Below, piece after piece: positions 18,813 through 27,550 of a DNA stretch of 64,000 nt (its first letter is position 1; each line of letters opens with the position of its first letter). A model generated the notes under the pieces. It was given only the letters and a program-made list of their open reading frames with translations, was not told the origin of the DNA and did not search any database. A program made the translations under genes and the position numbers. Source of the stretch: Actinopolyspora halophila DSM 43834 (GTDB lineage: Bacteria; Actinomycetota; Actinomycetes; Mycobacteriales; Pseudonocardiaceae); contig NZ_AQUI01000002.1 of assembly GCF_000371785.1 (NCBI RefSeq), forward strand, positions 186,001-250,000, read 5' to 3'.

Positions 18813-20323
18813 CAACTCACCGTCCGGCAGTTGACGCCCGGTTCCTGCTCCTCGGATTGCAGCGGTGTGCCGTCGGTTTGCGAGTTGTTCGACGTTTCCG
18901 AGGTCTCGCTCGAACCCTGCTGGGGGTTGTTCGGATCTTCGGTCCGCTCGGAGTCAGCCGGGGTGTCCGACGCGTCGGGGTTGCCGCCGTTGTTCCCGTC
19001 ACCGCCGGAGCCGTTCCCGCCCCCCGCACGGTCACCGCCGCCGTCGTTCGACCCCCCGCCATTCTGCTCGCCGCCGCTCTGCTCGCAGGGGGGCAGCAGG
19101 GCGGTGAGCCGCAGCCGGTGGATCGTCTCGCGGGCGTCCTCCAGGCTGTTGAGCTGGGTGATCCCGTCGGCGACGTTGGTGCGCTGGGCTTCCTTGAGGT
19201 CCTTCACCCCGATGGAGCTGCACCCCTCGGTGGCGCCGGGCGGGCAGGAGCCCTCGACCCGACGGTGCAGATTCACCCCGAGGACGCTGCCCTGCACGCC
19301 CTGAAAGATCGCCACGTTCTCGGACTCGTCGGCACTGACGTAGAACTGGTTGAACACCCACCATCTTCCGGCGAAGACCATTCCGGCCAGCAGCGCGAGC
19401 ACACCGCAGCTGACCAGCAGTCCGCGTAACCAACGTCTGCGCCGCGGAGGGTCCGGTGGCGACTCGGAGACGTTGGTCCGCCGCTGCTCGGTCGGTTGTG
19501 GGCGCGTGGCGGCGGAAGCACGAGCCGCGGCCGAGTCCGGTTGCGGCTGGGTCTCCTGCTCGCCGAAGCCGGCCGCTCCCGCGACGATCGGCGCGTCGTC
19601 GCCGAACTCGACGTCGACCACATCGGCGACGATCACGGTGACGTTGTCCGGACCGCCGCCCTTGAGGGCCAGCTCGATCAACCGATCGGCCGACTGCTGC
19701 GGATCGTTGATCCGCAGGGCCTCGGCGATGGTCTCCTCGCTGACCACGCTGGAGAGGCCGTCGGAACACAGCAGATAGCGGTCCCCGGCACGCGCCTCCC
19801 GCACGGCGAGGCTGGGTTCGACCTCGTGCCCGGTGAGCGCCCGCAGCAGCAACGAGCGCTGCGGGTGGTTGGCCGCCTCTTCCTCGGTGATCCGCCCCTC
19901 GTCGATCAGCGACTGCACGAACGTGTCGTCGTGGGTGATCTGGGAGAGTTCGTCGTTTCTGACCTGGTAGGCCCTGGAGTCCCCGATGTGGATGAGTCCG
20001 AGTTTGCTGCCCGCGAACAGCATCGCGGTCAGCGTCGTGCCCATTCCGTCGAGGTCCGGGTCGCTGGCGACGAGTTCCGAGATGGCGTTGTTGCCGGACA
20101 GCATCGCGTCGTGCAGATGTCCGAGCAGGTCGTCACCCGGCTCGTCGTCGTCGAGCGGCGCGAGTGCCGCGATGACGACCTTGCTTGCCACCTCGCCTGC
20201 GGCATGGCCACCCATGCCGTCCGCGAGCGCCAGAAGTCGTGGGCCGGCGTAGACCGAGTCCTGGTTGTTCGAGCGGACCAGGCCGCGGTCGCTGCGGGCT
20301 GCGTAGTGAAGAACGAGGGTCAT
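18812..20323 (-). CDS. pstP: PP2C-type Ser/Thr phosphatase PstP
   Basis: A 503-aa membrane phosphatase. The PP2C domain (1 to about 235) has the metal-binding motifs SDRGLVRSNNQDS, ADGMGGHAAGE, HIGDSRAY, LCSDGLS and GGPDNVTVI. A basic PPRRRRWLRG precedes the membrane helix (about 300-322). An extracellular region follows and ends in a long Gly/Asn/Ser-rich, probably disordered tail (about 405-503). It dephosphorylates PknA/PknB and their substrates. The ATG overlaps the fhaB stop (ATGA, 20320-20323). The long tail is longer than in mycobacteria. Confidence 0.96.
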   Translation of the reverse strand: MTLVLHYAARSDRGLVRSNNQDSVYAGPRLLALADGMGGHAAGEVASKVVIAALAPLDDDEPGDDLLGHLHDAMLSGNNAISELVASDPDLDGMGTTLTAMLFAGSKLGLIHIGDSRAYQVRNDELSQITHDDTFVQSLIDEGRITEEEAANHPQRSLLLRALTGHEVEPSLAVREARAGDRYLLCSDGLSSVVSEETIAEALRINDPQQSADRLIELALKGGGPDNVTVIVADVVDVEFGDDAPIVAGAAGFGEQETQPQPDSAAARASAATRPQPTEQRRTNVSESPPDPPRRRRWLRGLLVSCGVLALLAGMVFAGRWWVFNQFYVSADESENVAIFQGVQGSVLGVNLHRRVEGSCPPGATEGCSSIGVKDLKEAQRTNVADGITQLNSLEDARETIHRLRLTALLPPCEQSGGEQNGGGSNDGGGDRAGGGNGSGGDGNNGGNPDASDTPADSERTEDPNNPQQGSSETSETSNNSQTDGTPLQSEEQEPGVNCRTVS

Positions 20324-20817
20324 GAGCGCAGCTCGATCACCGTTTTGCCGATTCGGATCTGAGCTCCGATCGGAACCTTGGTCGGCCCCGAGACCTTCGC
20401 TCGATCAAGGTACGTTCCGTTGGTGGAGCCAAGGTCTTCCACGTGCCAGTCCTGGCCCCGCTGCGACAGTCTCGCGTGTCGCGTCGAAGCGTAGTCGTCG
20501 TCGAGGACGAGCGTGGAGTCGTCGGCGCGGCCGATCATTATGGGGCGACCTTCCAGTGTTATGCGGGTTCCCGCCAACGCCCCCTCGGTGACCACCAGCT
20601 GGCGTGGTGATTTCGACTTGGGGCGGGACTGTTTGCCGGAGGCCTTCGCCTTCTTGTCCGAGCCCTTGTCCGAGCTCTTGTTCGAGCCCGGTACGGGCAT
20701 CTTCAATCCGGAGGCCGACCGCAGGTCGGAACGAACCACGCGCAACGCTGCCAGTACGAACAACCAGAGCAGGGCGAGAAACCCCACTCTGGTCAGCTGA
20801 ATCACCAGCTCGGACAC
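20320..20817 (-). CDS. fhaB: FHA-domain protein FhaB (FipA)
   Basis: A 165-aa protein with an N-terminal membrane helix (about 6-26), a basic Lys/Ser linker, and a C-terminal FHA domain with IMIGRADDSTLVL, STRHARLS and [11 protein letters not shown], the phosphothreonine-binding loops. It links the PknA/B cascade to cell division (in mycobacteria it bridges FtsZ and FtsQ under stress). GTG start. It is 54 bases downstream of fhaA and overlaps pstP. Confidence 0.94.
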   Translation of the reverse strand: MSELVIQLTRVGFLALLWLFVLAALRVVRSDLRSASGLKMPVPGSNKSSDKGSDKKAKASGKQSRPKSKSPRQLVVTEGALAGTRITLEGRPIMIGRADDSTLVLDDDYASTRHARLSQRGQDWHVEDLGSTNGTYLDRAKVSGPTKVPIGAQIRIGKTVIELRS

Positions 20818-20871
20818 TTGTCGGTGACGCTCCTACCTCGTCGGTCGGCTCTCGTGATCACGCGGCCCGGG

Positions 20872-22359
20872 TCAGCCTTGAGCCCGGAACACCAGAGACG
20901 AGTGGCCGACACGGATGACGTCGCCATCCGCCAGTTGCCAGGTCTGCACCGGGGTGCCGTTGACCGTGGTTCCGTTGGTGGAACCGAGGTCGGCCAGCAT
21001 AGCGGCCTGACCGTCCCACTGGATCTCGATGTGCTTGCGCGAGACACCGGTGTCCGGCAGCCGGAACTGGCCCTCTTGTCCACGTCCGATCACGTTGCTG
21101 CCCTGCTGCAGGGTGTACGAACGGTTCGAACCGTCGTCGAGCTGCAGAGTGGCTGTCAACTGCCTCGGCGCGGCGTCGGGGTAGCCGCCGGGGCCGGGCG
21201 GCGGTGGGTAGCCGGGCTGGCCGTAGCCCTGGTCGTAGCCGGGGGGCTGCTGCCCGTAGCCGGGCGGTTGTTGGCCGTAGCCCTGGTCGGGGAAGCCACC
21301 GGACTGCGGGTACCCACCACCGGGCTGCGGCGGATATCCGCCACCGGGCTGCCCGTAGCCGGGCGGCTGCGCGTAGGCCTGCTCGTACCCCGGCGGTTGC
21401 CCGTAGCCGGGCGGTTGTTGGCCGTAGCCCTGGTCGGGGAAGCCACCGGACTGCGGGTACGCGCCACCGGGCTGGCCGTAGCCCTGGTCGTAGCCGGGCT
21501 GGCCGTAGGCCGGGGGAGGCGGCGGTGGGTAGCCGGGCTGGCCGTAGCCCTGGTCGTAGCCGGGGGGCTGCTGCCCGTAGCCGGGCGGTTGTTGGCCGTA
21601 GCCCTGGTCGGGGAAGCCACCGGACTGCGGGTACCCACCACCGGGCTGCGGCGGGTACCCACCACCGGGCTGGCCGTAGCCCTGGTCGTAGCCGGGCTGG
21701 CCGTAGGCCGGGGGAGGCGGCGGTGGGTAGCCGGGCTGCCCGTAGCCCTGGTCGGGGAAGCCACCGGACTGCGGGTACGCGCCACCGGGCTGGCCGTAGC
21801 CCTGGTCATAGCCGGGTTGACCGTAGCCGTAATTCGGGTCTTGCCCGTATTGGCCCTGGTCGTAGCCGTACTGCCCCTGTTGGCCGTACGGATCCCCCTG
21901 GGGATATTGGCCTGGTGGCTGGCTCATGGGTCGGTCTCCTGCGGTACGAGGTGTTGCCGGCCGTCGGCTTACGTCGGGGTCGACGGACGAACTGATTCGA
22001 AACTGTCCCGTGTGCAGCGTCTCAGAGCGCTCCAGGGAGACTACGACGTCACCATATGTGTCCCACCGCTGCTCGGTGAGATGCTCCTGAACGCAGTCGG
22101 CGAGAAGGTCGGTGACCCGATTCTCGTCCTCCATGAGTCGTTCGTGATCGGTAGGGCTCAGCTGCACCGCATAGTGGTTGCACGCGAGCAGCCTTCCGCC
22201 CGCGAGTTCGCGAACCTGCAGCTCGGCCTCCCGCTGGAGGCTCTGGGCCACCTCCTGCGGAACGACCTTGCCGCCGAACACGCGCGCGAAACTGTTGCCG
22301 ACGATGCCTTCGAGCCTGCGCTCGAAGCGCTGCACGAGGCCCAACGGCAATCCCTCCAC
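20872..22359 (-). CDS. fhaA: FHA-domain protein FhaA with GYGQP repeats
   Basis: A 495-aa protein. An N-terminal DUF3662-type domain (about 1-125: [33 protein letters not shown]) is followed by a 250-residue Gly/Tyr/Pro/Gln repeat linker and a C-terminal FHA domain ([31 protein letters not shown]). In mycobacteria FhaA binds the phosphorylated pseudokinase MviN/MurJ and regulates late peptidoglycan synthesis. The GTG at 22357-22359 is chosen because GGAG lies eight bases upstream. First gene of the operon. Confidence 0.94.
   Translation of the reverse strand: MEGLPLGLVQRFERRLEGIVGNSFARVFGGKVVPQEVAQSLQREAELQVRELAGGRLLACNHYAVQLSPTDHERLMEDENRVTDLLADCVQEHLTEQRWDTYGDVVVSLERSETLHTGQFRISSSVDPDVSRRPATPRTAGDRPMSQPPGQYPQGDPYGQQGQYGYDQGQYGQDPNYGYGQPGYDQGYGQPGGAYPQSGGFPDQGYGQPGYPPPPPPAYGQPGYDQGYGQPGGGYPPQPGGGYPQSGGFPDQGYGQQPPGYGQQPPGYDQGYGQPGYPPPPPPAYGQPGYDQGYGQPGGAYPQSGGFPDQGYGQQPPGYGQPPGYEQAYAQPPGYGQPGGGYPPQPGGGYPQSGGFPDQGYGQQPPGYGQQPPGYDQGYGQPGYPPPPGPGGYPDAAPRQLTATLQLDDGSNRSYTLQQGSNVIGRGQEGQFRLPDTGVSRKHIEIQWDGQAAMLADLGSTNGTTVNGTPVQTWQLADGDVIRVGHSSLVFRAQG
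21190..21880. repeat. Coding tandem repeats inside fhaA, with a 134-bp exact duplication
   Basis: Multiple short units encode [16 protein letters not shown] and [11 protein letters not shown]. Within them 21200-21333 and 21521-21654 are identical over all 134 bases, 321 bases apart. The identity at synonymous sites implies recent duplication or gene conversion. The copy number is likely to vary between strains. Confidence 0.9.
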
Positions 22360-22603
22360 ACTCTCGACTCCTGCGACCCATCGTATACGGGGCGATGAGT
22401 CGTTACAGCTACTAGTTCGTATTCGGGGCGACCCCTGTGCGGTTCCCCCCGATCGTGCCGTGTTACTCTGATCGAGCCGATCACGGTACGAGGTTCCAGC
22501 TCGATTGTACGGGCTCGCTTCGGCGAGGATGTCCCTTCGGGCGAAAATGCCCCCCTGCTTCGGGGCCGAGTTCGGAGTGTTGTACAGTAAAACAAGCACC
22601 CAC

Positions 22604-22687
22604 GGGCGGGTGGCGGAACAGGTAGACGCGCACGGTTCAGGTCCGTGTGTCCGAAAGGACGTGGGGGTTCAAATCCCCCCTCGCCCA
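22604..22687 (+). tRNA. tRNA-Leu (CAG)
   Basis: An 84-nt class II tRNA. The acceptor GGGCGGG pairs with CTCGCCC. The anticodon stem CACGG/CCGTG encloses TTCAGGT (anticodon CAG). A long variable arm (GTGTCCGAAAGGACG) and the T-loop TTCAAAT in GGGGG/CCCCC are present. CCA is not encoded. The leucine tRNA next to fhaA is conserved with M. tuberculosis (leuT). A TACAGT -10-like hexamer lies 16 bases upstream. Confidence 0.95.
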
Positions 22688-22731
22688 CAATGAGCCGACA
22701 CTGTGCGGTGTCGGGCTTGGACGGAGCAATC

Positions 22732-22768
22732 GGGGAGAGTCTCGCTGCTGGCGAGGCTCTCCCCTTTT
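22732..22768 (+). terminator. Rho-independent terminator after tRNA-Leu
   Basis: A 14-bp stem (22732-22745 with 22751-22764, one T-G wobble), a TGCTG loop and TTTT. It lies 45 bases after the tRNA end. This is the clearest intrinsic terminator in the window. Confidence 0.9.
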
Positions 22769-23128
22769 CATGCAGCGGTGTGCTGTGGCTGGATCTCCGG
22801 AGCGCCGCTCCGTGCTCCCGGATCGATGTCCTCGCGTCCCGCACCATCAGCGTGACCGGCCCCGGCTACTTGTGTCCGGCGGGGCCGGATCGCCCGTCCA
22901 CCGTGTATCCAAGCTCACAGGGCGGAACGGCTGGACGTGGTCACCGGGGGCGCCCCGCGACCCCCGAGAGCTTCGACGGATGAGGGTGATCCCGACGCTC
23001 AGCACTCGGATCGCGGTCGAGCCACGGATCCGCATGGTCTTACCCGATGCTTGCCGTCGCCGAGTTCCACGGCGACCTCGCCAGCGCCGATCTCCCACGA
23101 AGGACCGGTCGTCCGCGCATCGACCGAC
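22769..23128. other. Gene-free interval
   Basis: About 360 bases between the tRNA terminator and the 3' end of the membrane protein gene. No coding frame with credible composition; no repeat-family copy seen. Confidence 0.35.
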
Positions 23129-23605
23129 TCACCTGTGGGCCTCGAGTTCCTCGTAGACGAGGGCGGTCGCGATGCCGTAGGCGAGGTGGGGGACGAGGTC
23201 CGACATCCAGGAACCACCCGACCACTGTCGGGGATCGGTGACTCCCAGAGCCGTCATCGGGGCCACACTGCCCGCGTTGGCCGCGGTGGCTGCTGCCGCG
23301 GACATCACCGGCAACGGTGCCAGCGGCAGCCGTGACCGGAGGGCGCCGTAGCACAACCCCACTCCGATGCCGGTCGCGATGCCCAGCAGGGCCCCCAGGC
23401 CGGAACGTCGGCCTTGGGCCTTGGTCGTCTCGGTCCCGGCCGGATCCGTGCGTCGCCCGATGAGCTCCTCCGCCCTGCGGACCGTCTGCTCGGGTGTGGT
23501 GCTGGCGGGCCTGCCGCGCAGGGTCATGTCGAGACAGGTCGTGGTGTTCAGGGCGGTGGTTCCCGCGGCTCCGGCGAGTACCCCGTGCAGCCAGGGACGG
23601 TGCAT
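23129..23605 (-). CDS. Hypothetical membrane protein (158 aa)
   Basis: A 158-aa protein with hydrophobic stretches near residues 5-20, 70-90 and 97-118 (LGALLGIATGIGVGLCYGAL; VMSAAAATAANAG), and a final segment near 138-152. It resembles actinomycete proteins of unknown function with Gly/Ala-rich membrane helices. The ATG at 23603-23605 is preceded by GAGAGGAAC. It is divergent from the IclR gene at a distance of about 600 bases. No reaction can be proposed. Confidence 0.65.
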   Translation of the reverse strand: MHRPWLHGVLAGAAGTTALNTTTCLDMTLRGRPASTTPEQTVRRAEELIGRRTDPAGTETTKAQGRRSGLGALLGIATGIGVGLCYGALRSRLPLAPLPVMSAAAATAANAGSVAPMTALGVTDPRQWSGGSWMSDLVPHLAYGIATALVYEELEAHR

Positions 23606-24199
23606 GGTGTTCCTCTCACTTCGTGTGGATCGCTCGGTTCGCGGCGAGCCGGTGCGGCGTTCTCGTCGGGTGGGATTCCGGCACTCCGCGCGGGCAGGAC
23701 CGGTCGTGCCCCCCCCGGGGGCAGCCTCCGCCGTGGCCGAATCTCCTTCGGCCCCTGGAACCTCCCCCGTCCGGACACAGCTGCCTGCCGCCCCACAACA
23801 GCGGGGTACCCACCGACGAGGCCGTCACGCCTCGGAAGAGCGGACAGGCGAGGGCTCGGGAGAAACACCGGAGGTCGCACCGGCTCCCGCGCCGCTCCAC
23901 GACCACCGGCCACGGCTTCTCCCGAAGGGGCGACGTGCGGGTGGGGCGGATGCTGCCGCTGGTCATGCTGTTGACGGTGCGCGCGTTCGGTTCGGTGACC
24001 GCTGCTTGGCGCCGGATGTCCACTCCAGGTGGGAGAAGTGGAACCGAGTCGGGACTGAGGAAGCCCGGCGAGCGGCCCCGTCGATCGAGCGCTCGCCCGC
24101 GCCGCGCGATCGCTTGCTCCGAATGGGGGCGGTGCCGTTCCTCGTAGAGGTATCTTGCGTTCCGCGAGAGCTTGTTCGGCGAGAAGAGGTCCGTCGGTG
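23606..24199. other. Long divergent intergenic region
   Basis: About 590 bases between two divergent genes, with only shadow frames. It should include both promoters. I saw no IclR-type palindrome that I could define with confidence. Confidence 0.35.
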
Positions 24200-24979
24200 A
24201 TGGCTGGCAACAGCAGGGAATCCGGTCGCACGGTGACCGGCCGCGCGTTCAGCGTGCTCGGCGCTTTCGACGCCGAGTCGCCGCGGCTGTCCCTGACCGA
24301 GATATCCCAACGCGCCGACGTCCCGTTGGCCACGGCACACCGGCTCGTCGGCGAACTGGAGACATGGGGAGCGCTGCGGCGCGAGAGCGACGGCAGGTAC
24401 ACGATCGGTTTGCGGTTGTGGGAACTCGGGCTGCTCGCCCCGGTGCACACCGGTCTGCGCAACGCGGCCATGCCCTACATGCAGCAGCTCCACGAGCAGA
24501 CCGGCGCCAATGTGCAGCTAGCCGTGCGGGACGGCCCGGAAGCGGTCTACGTGGAGAAGCTCAGCGGGCGCCGTTCGATACCGATCCTCTCGCGCAGCGG
24601 CGGTCGTCTCCCGCTGCATCCCACGGGGGTGGGCAAGGTGTTGTTGGCGCACGCTCCGCGCGAGGTGGTGCAGGACTACTGCGCGCGGGGGCTGGTCCGG
24701 TACACGCCTTACACGGTCGCCGAACCGGGCAGGCTCGTGCGCGAGCTGGCCGGTGTCCGGCAGCGCGACTTCGCCCGCACCGCGGAGGAGATGACGTTCG
24801 GCAGCTGTTCCGCGGCCGTTCCGGTGCGCGAGGACGGTGAGGTCGTGGCTGCGCTGGGGCTGGTGGTGCAGACCGCCCAGGCGGAGGTGGCCAAGTTGGT
24901 CCGGGCGCTGGCTCCCGCGGCCGAAGCGATCGGCAGGCAGTTGGACAGCTCCACCGTGTTCCGTTCCGAAGCGGACTGA
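24200..24979 (+). CDS. IclR-family transcriptional regulator
   Basis: A 259-aa regulator. The N-terminal winged helix-turn-helix (about 10-70: LSLTEISQRADVPLATAHRLV) is followed by the IclR effector domain (about 85-250) with YVEKLSGRR, LHPTGVGKVLLAHAP and the sensor region GSCSAAVPV. Members bind small acids or aromatic metabolites. The ATG at 24200 is the start with the best fit; GTG 24197 is adjacent. No obvious target operon is next to it, apart from the unidentified gene downstream. Confidence 0.9.
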   Translation: MAGNSRESGRTVTGRAFSVLGAFDAESPRLSLTEISQRADVPLATAHRLVGELETWGALRRESDGRYTIGLRLWELGLLAPVHTGLRNAAMPYMQQLHEQTGANVQLAVRDGPEAVYVEKLSGRRSIPILSRSGGRLPLHPTGVGKVLLAHAPREVVQDYCARGLVRYTPYTVAEPGRLVRELAGVRQRDFARTAEEMTFGSCSAAVPVREDGEVVAALGLVVQTAQAEVAKLVRALAPAAEAIGRQLDSSTVFRSEAD

Positions 24980-25127
24980 CACGGTCGTCGCGGGCTCACC
25001 CGAATGGCGGTCAAGCCCGACCGAACCTTCTTGACCGCTCATCGACCGGCCACCGACGTTTGTTGGCCGTCGGTCGCAGCGAGCTCGGAGGAACCGCGAA
25101 CAAATCGCCCGTAGCTGTTCTAGTCGG

Positions 25128-25877
25128 ATGCACGTGCAGATTCGCCGAACAGTCCTCAGCGCCGAGTCCGCTCTTCTCGGCGGCGTTGCTCGGTTCGGCC
25201 CCTATTTCGCGCAAGCACCCTTGGAGGCGGGAAAATTGACCGCGACACCGGGATATGCCGCAAGAGACGATCGCAGCAACGGCAGGATAAGCATCTGTCC
25301 GACGGGGGCGCACGGTTTGCCCGCTTCCGTGGACGAGCTGGCCGAGTCGGCCGTCGAAGCACTGGAGTGGAGCGGAAGTGTGCTTTCCGCGATGCGCCTG
25401 CTGGGCCGTCGGATCGTTCCGGTCGCCGAGCTGGTTCCGGACGCGCACGCCGAACGCGTCTGCCTCGGGAGCGAGCCCGTGCTGGACCGCACGGAGATAG
25501 CCACCTGGGTCTGGCCCGAGATGACCGACCGGGTTCCACCGGCCGCGGCGCGGGTGTCGGGGGTGTTGGCCCCGGCCCGTCACTGGCGAACCGCTTTGAC
25601 GGCGGCCGTGCCGTTCGCGAGGTTCACCAGCGCCGCGATCCTGGTGCCCCGTCACGTCAGTGACCGCGAGGGCTTCGTGTCCACCTGCCTCATCCGGGCG
25701 CGCCAGTTCGGTGTGGCCGTGCTCAGCGCCGACGAGCACGGGATCCGGACCGAGTTGGAGGGCAGGTCCTTCGAGGACGCTCCGTCCACGGAGCAGACCG
25801 CCGTTTCCCGCTGGGTCAACGAGGTGGTCTACGACCAGCTGCTGGCGAGCGAGGCACCGGCGCCCTCGTGGGGGTGA
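25128..25877 (+). CDS. Hypothetical protein (249 aa)
   Basis: A 249-aa soluble protein without a domain I recognise. It has the beta/alpha pattern of a small enzyme or nuclease-like fold: AAILVPRHVSDREGFVSTCLIRARQFGVAVL suggests two strands around a helix. A conserved-looking EHGIRTELEGRSFED and a C-terminal helix follow. Codon usage is typical of the chromosome. It is 148 bases after the IclR gene on the same strand and may be its target. Confidence 0.6.
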   Translation: MHVQIRRTVLSAESALLGGVARFGPYFAQAPLEAGKLTATPGYAARDDRSNGRISICPTGAHGLPASVDELAESAVEALEWSGSVLSAMRLLGRRIVPVAELVPDAHAERVCLGSEPVLDRTEIATWVWPEMTDRVPPAAARVSGVLAPARHWRTALTAAVPFARFTSAAILVPRHVSDREGFVSTCLIRARQFGVAVLSADEHGIRTELEGRSFEDAPSTEQTAVSRWVNEVVYDQLLASEAPAPSWG

Positions 25878-25980
25878 GACCGCGGTGGGCTCGGCGAGGG
25901 GTGATCGCTCGATGTTCCAGAGTTCGGGTGCGCCGGAAAGGCCCCGCGGACGCGCTCGTCCCGCGCGGGACGAGCCCCCG

Positions 25981-27309
25981 TCACTCGCCCAGCACCCGCT
26001 CCAGATGGGGATTGCCGAACACCCGCTCCGGGTCGAGCCGCTCGCGGACCCGTAGGAAGTCGTCGAAGCGGGGGTAGCTGTCGCGCAGTTGTGCGGCGGA
26101 CAGGCCGTGCATCTTCCCCCAGTGCGGCCTTCCATCCGCCGCGCGGGCGATCCGCTCGAAGGTGTCGAACCATTCGCGGCTGGGCATTCCCCTGAACTGG
26201 TGGACCGCGACGTAGGCGGTCGGGCGGTCGTGGGCGGTGGAGAGCCAGATGTCGTCGGCGGCGGCCAGGCGCACCTCCACCGGGAACATCACCGGGTGTT
26301 CGAGTCGCCGCACGGCCGCGCGCAGCTCGGTCAGCACCGCGGGAAGGTGCTCGCGCGGGACGGCGTACTCGCTCTCGACGAAGCGGACGTCTCGTCCCGT
26401 GACGAACACCCGGTGGGCCCTGTCGCTGTACGAGCGCCCCGACCAGCTCGCCGCGCAGAGGCGGTTCAGTCCCGGTACCAGGCCGGGCCTGCGGCGGCCC
26501 AGCCTGCAGACCGCCCCGAACAGCTCGTTTTCCAGCACCCGGTACTCGAGCCAGGAACGCACGGGGTGCAGCGGCCGGGGGCTTGCCCCGTCCGGCAGTC
26601 TGTTGTTGCGCTTGACCAGGGTGCGCGCGGTGTGGGGGAACCAGTAGAACTCGAAGTGGTCGTTGTCGTCGGCGTGGCGGTCGAAGTCCCGCAGGACCTC
26701 GTCCAGCGGGAGAGGGCGCTCCTCGGCCGCGAGGGAGAACGCCGGGACGCAGCGCAGGGTCACGGTGCTGATCAGCCCGAGCGCTCCGAGGCCGACCCTG
26801 GCCGCGTCGAACACCTCGGGGTTCTCCTCGGGTGAGCAACGCAGGACCGAGCCGTCGGCGCGGACGAGTTCCAGCGCCCGCACCAGTGTGGCCAGTCCGC
26901 CCAGTCGTGCGCCGGTTCCGTGGGTTCCGGTGGACACGGCACCGGCGATCGTCTGCCTGTCGATGTCGCCCAGGTTCGGCAGGGCCAGTCCCAGTTCGTC
27001 CAGCCCGGCGTTGAGCTGGTGCAACGGTGTGCCGCCTCGTGCGGTGACGAGCCCGTTGCCGCGGTCCACATCGGTGATTCCCGTCCATTCCGACAGGTCC
27101 AGCGCCACCGCGCCGGTGCGGTTCCGCGGTGGTCGCGGGGCGGCGATGTCGCTGAACGAGTGTCCCGAGCCGAGCGGTCGCACGCTGTGGCCCTCCGCCC
27201 GGGCGTCGGTGATGGCACGGGCGATTTCGCGCGGATCGCGCGGTCGTTTCGTGTGCTGACCGGTGGCGGAGCTCGTCGCCGCCCAGTTGGTCCAGGTGTC
27301 GAGTGTCAT
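25981..27309 (-). CDS. FAD-linked D-arabinono-1,4-lactone oxidase-type enzyme
   Basis: A 442-aa oxidase of the VAO/PCMH flavin family. The FAD domain has VRPLGSGHSFSD (FAD pyrophosphate loop), GNGLVTARGGTPLHQL, and GAVSTGTHGTG, which in relatives marks the flavin-contact region. The C-terminal ALO domain contains FEFYWFPHT and the end motif HWGKMH (catalytic His region). Related enzymes oxidise aldonolactones or sugar alcohols. The ATG at 27307-27309 starts MTLDTWTNW. Divergent from the PLP-enzyme gene, with which such oxidases are often paired. Confidence 0.88.
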   Translation of the reverse strand: MTLDTWTNWAATSSATGQHTKRPRDPREIARAITDARAEGHSVRPLGSGHSFSDIAAPRPPRNRTGAVALDLSEWTGITDVDRGNGLVTARGGTPLHQLNAGLDELGLALPNLGDIDRQTIAGAVSTGTHGTGARLGGLATLVRALELVRADGSVLRCSPEENPEVFDAARVGLGALGLISTVTLRCVPAFSLAAEERPLPLDEVLRDFDRHADDNDHFEFYWFPHTARTLVKRNNRLPDGASPRPLHPVRSWLEYRVLENELFGAVCRLGRRRPGLVPGLNRLCAASWSGRSYSDRAHRVFVTGRDVRFVESEYAVPREHLPAVLTELRAAVRRLEHPVMFPVEVRLAAADDIWLSTAHDRPTAYVAVHQFRGMPSREWFDTFERIARAADGRPHWGKMHGLSAAQLRDSYPRFDDFLRVRERLDPERVFGNPHLERVLGE

Positions 27310-27550
27310 GGCCAAGACCGTCCTTGAGGGGTGCGCGGTTCGGTTCTGCCTGGCGGCGTGGGTGGCGGGAGCGGCTGCGCCGCCTGCTGGATGGTCGGCA
27401 CGGTCGGACGGGTGCCCGCGCCCAGGCCGCGCGGACCCCCCCGGAGTTCGTAGCGGTACTTCGCGTAGCCGGTCGGCTCGGCGACGCCGATTGGCGGAAA
27501 ATATGTGAAAGCGACTCGCGTAACAAGAGGTGCGGGCTTACCTTGATGGC

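Noticed and set aside
21190-21880. Tandem repeats as a CRISPR array
   Set aside because: Units are irregular, in frame and encode GYGQP repeats of FhaA. No spacer-like unique segments of constant length and no cas genes nearby. The intergenic palindromes are also too far apart for an array.
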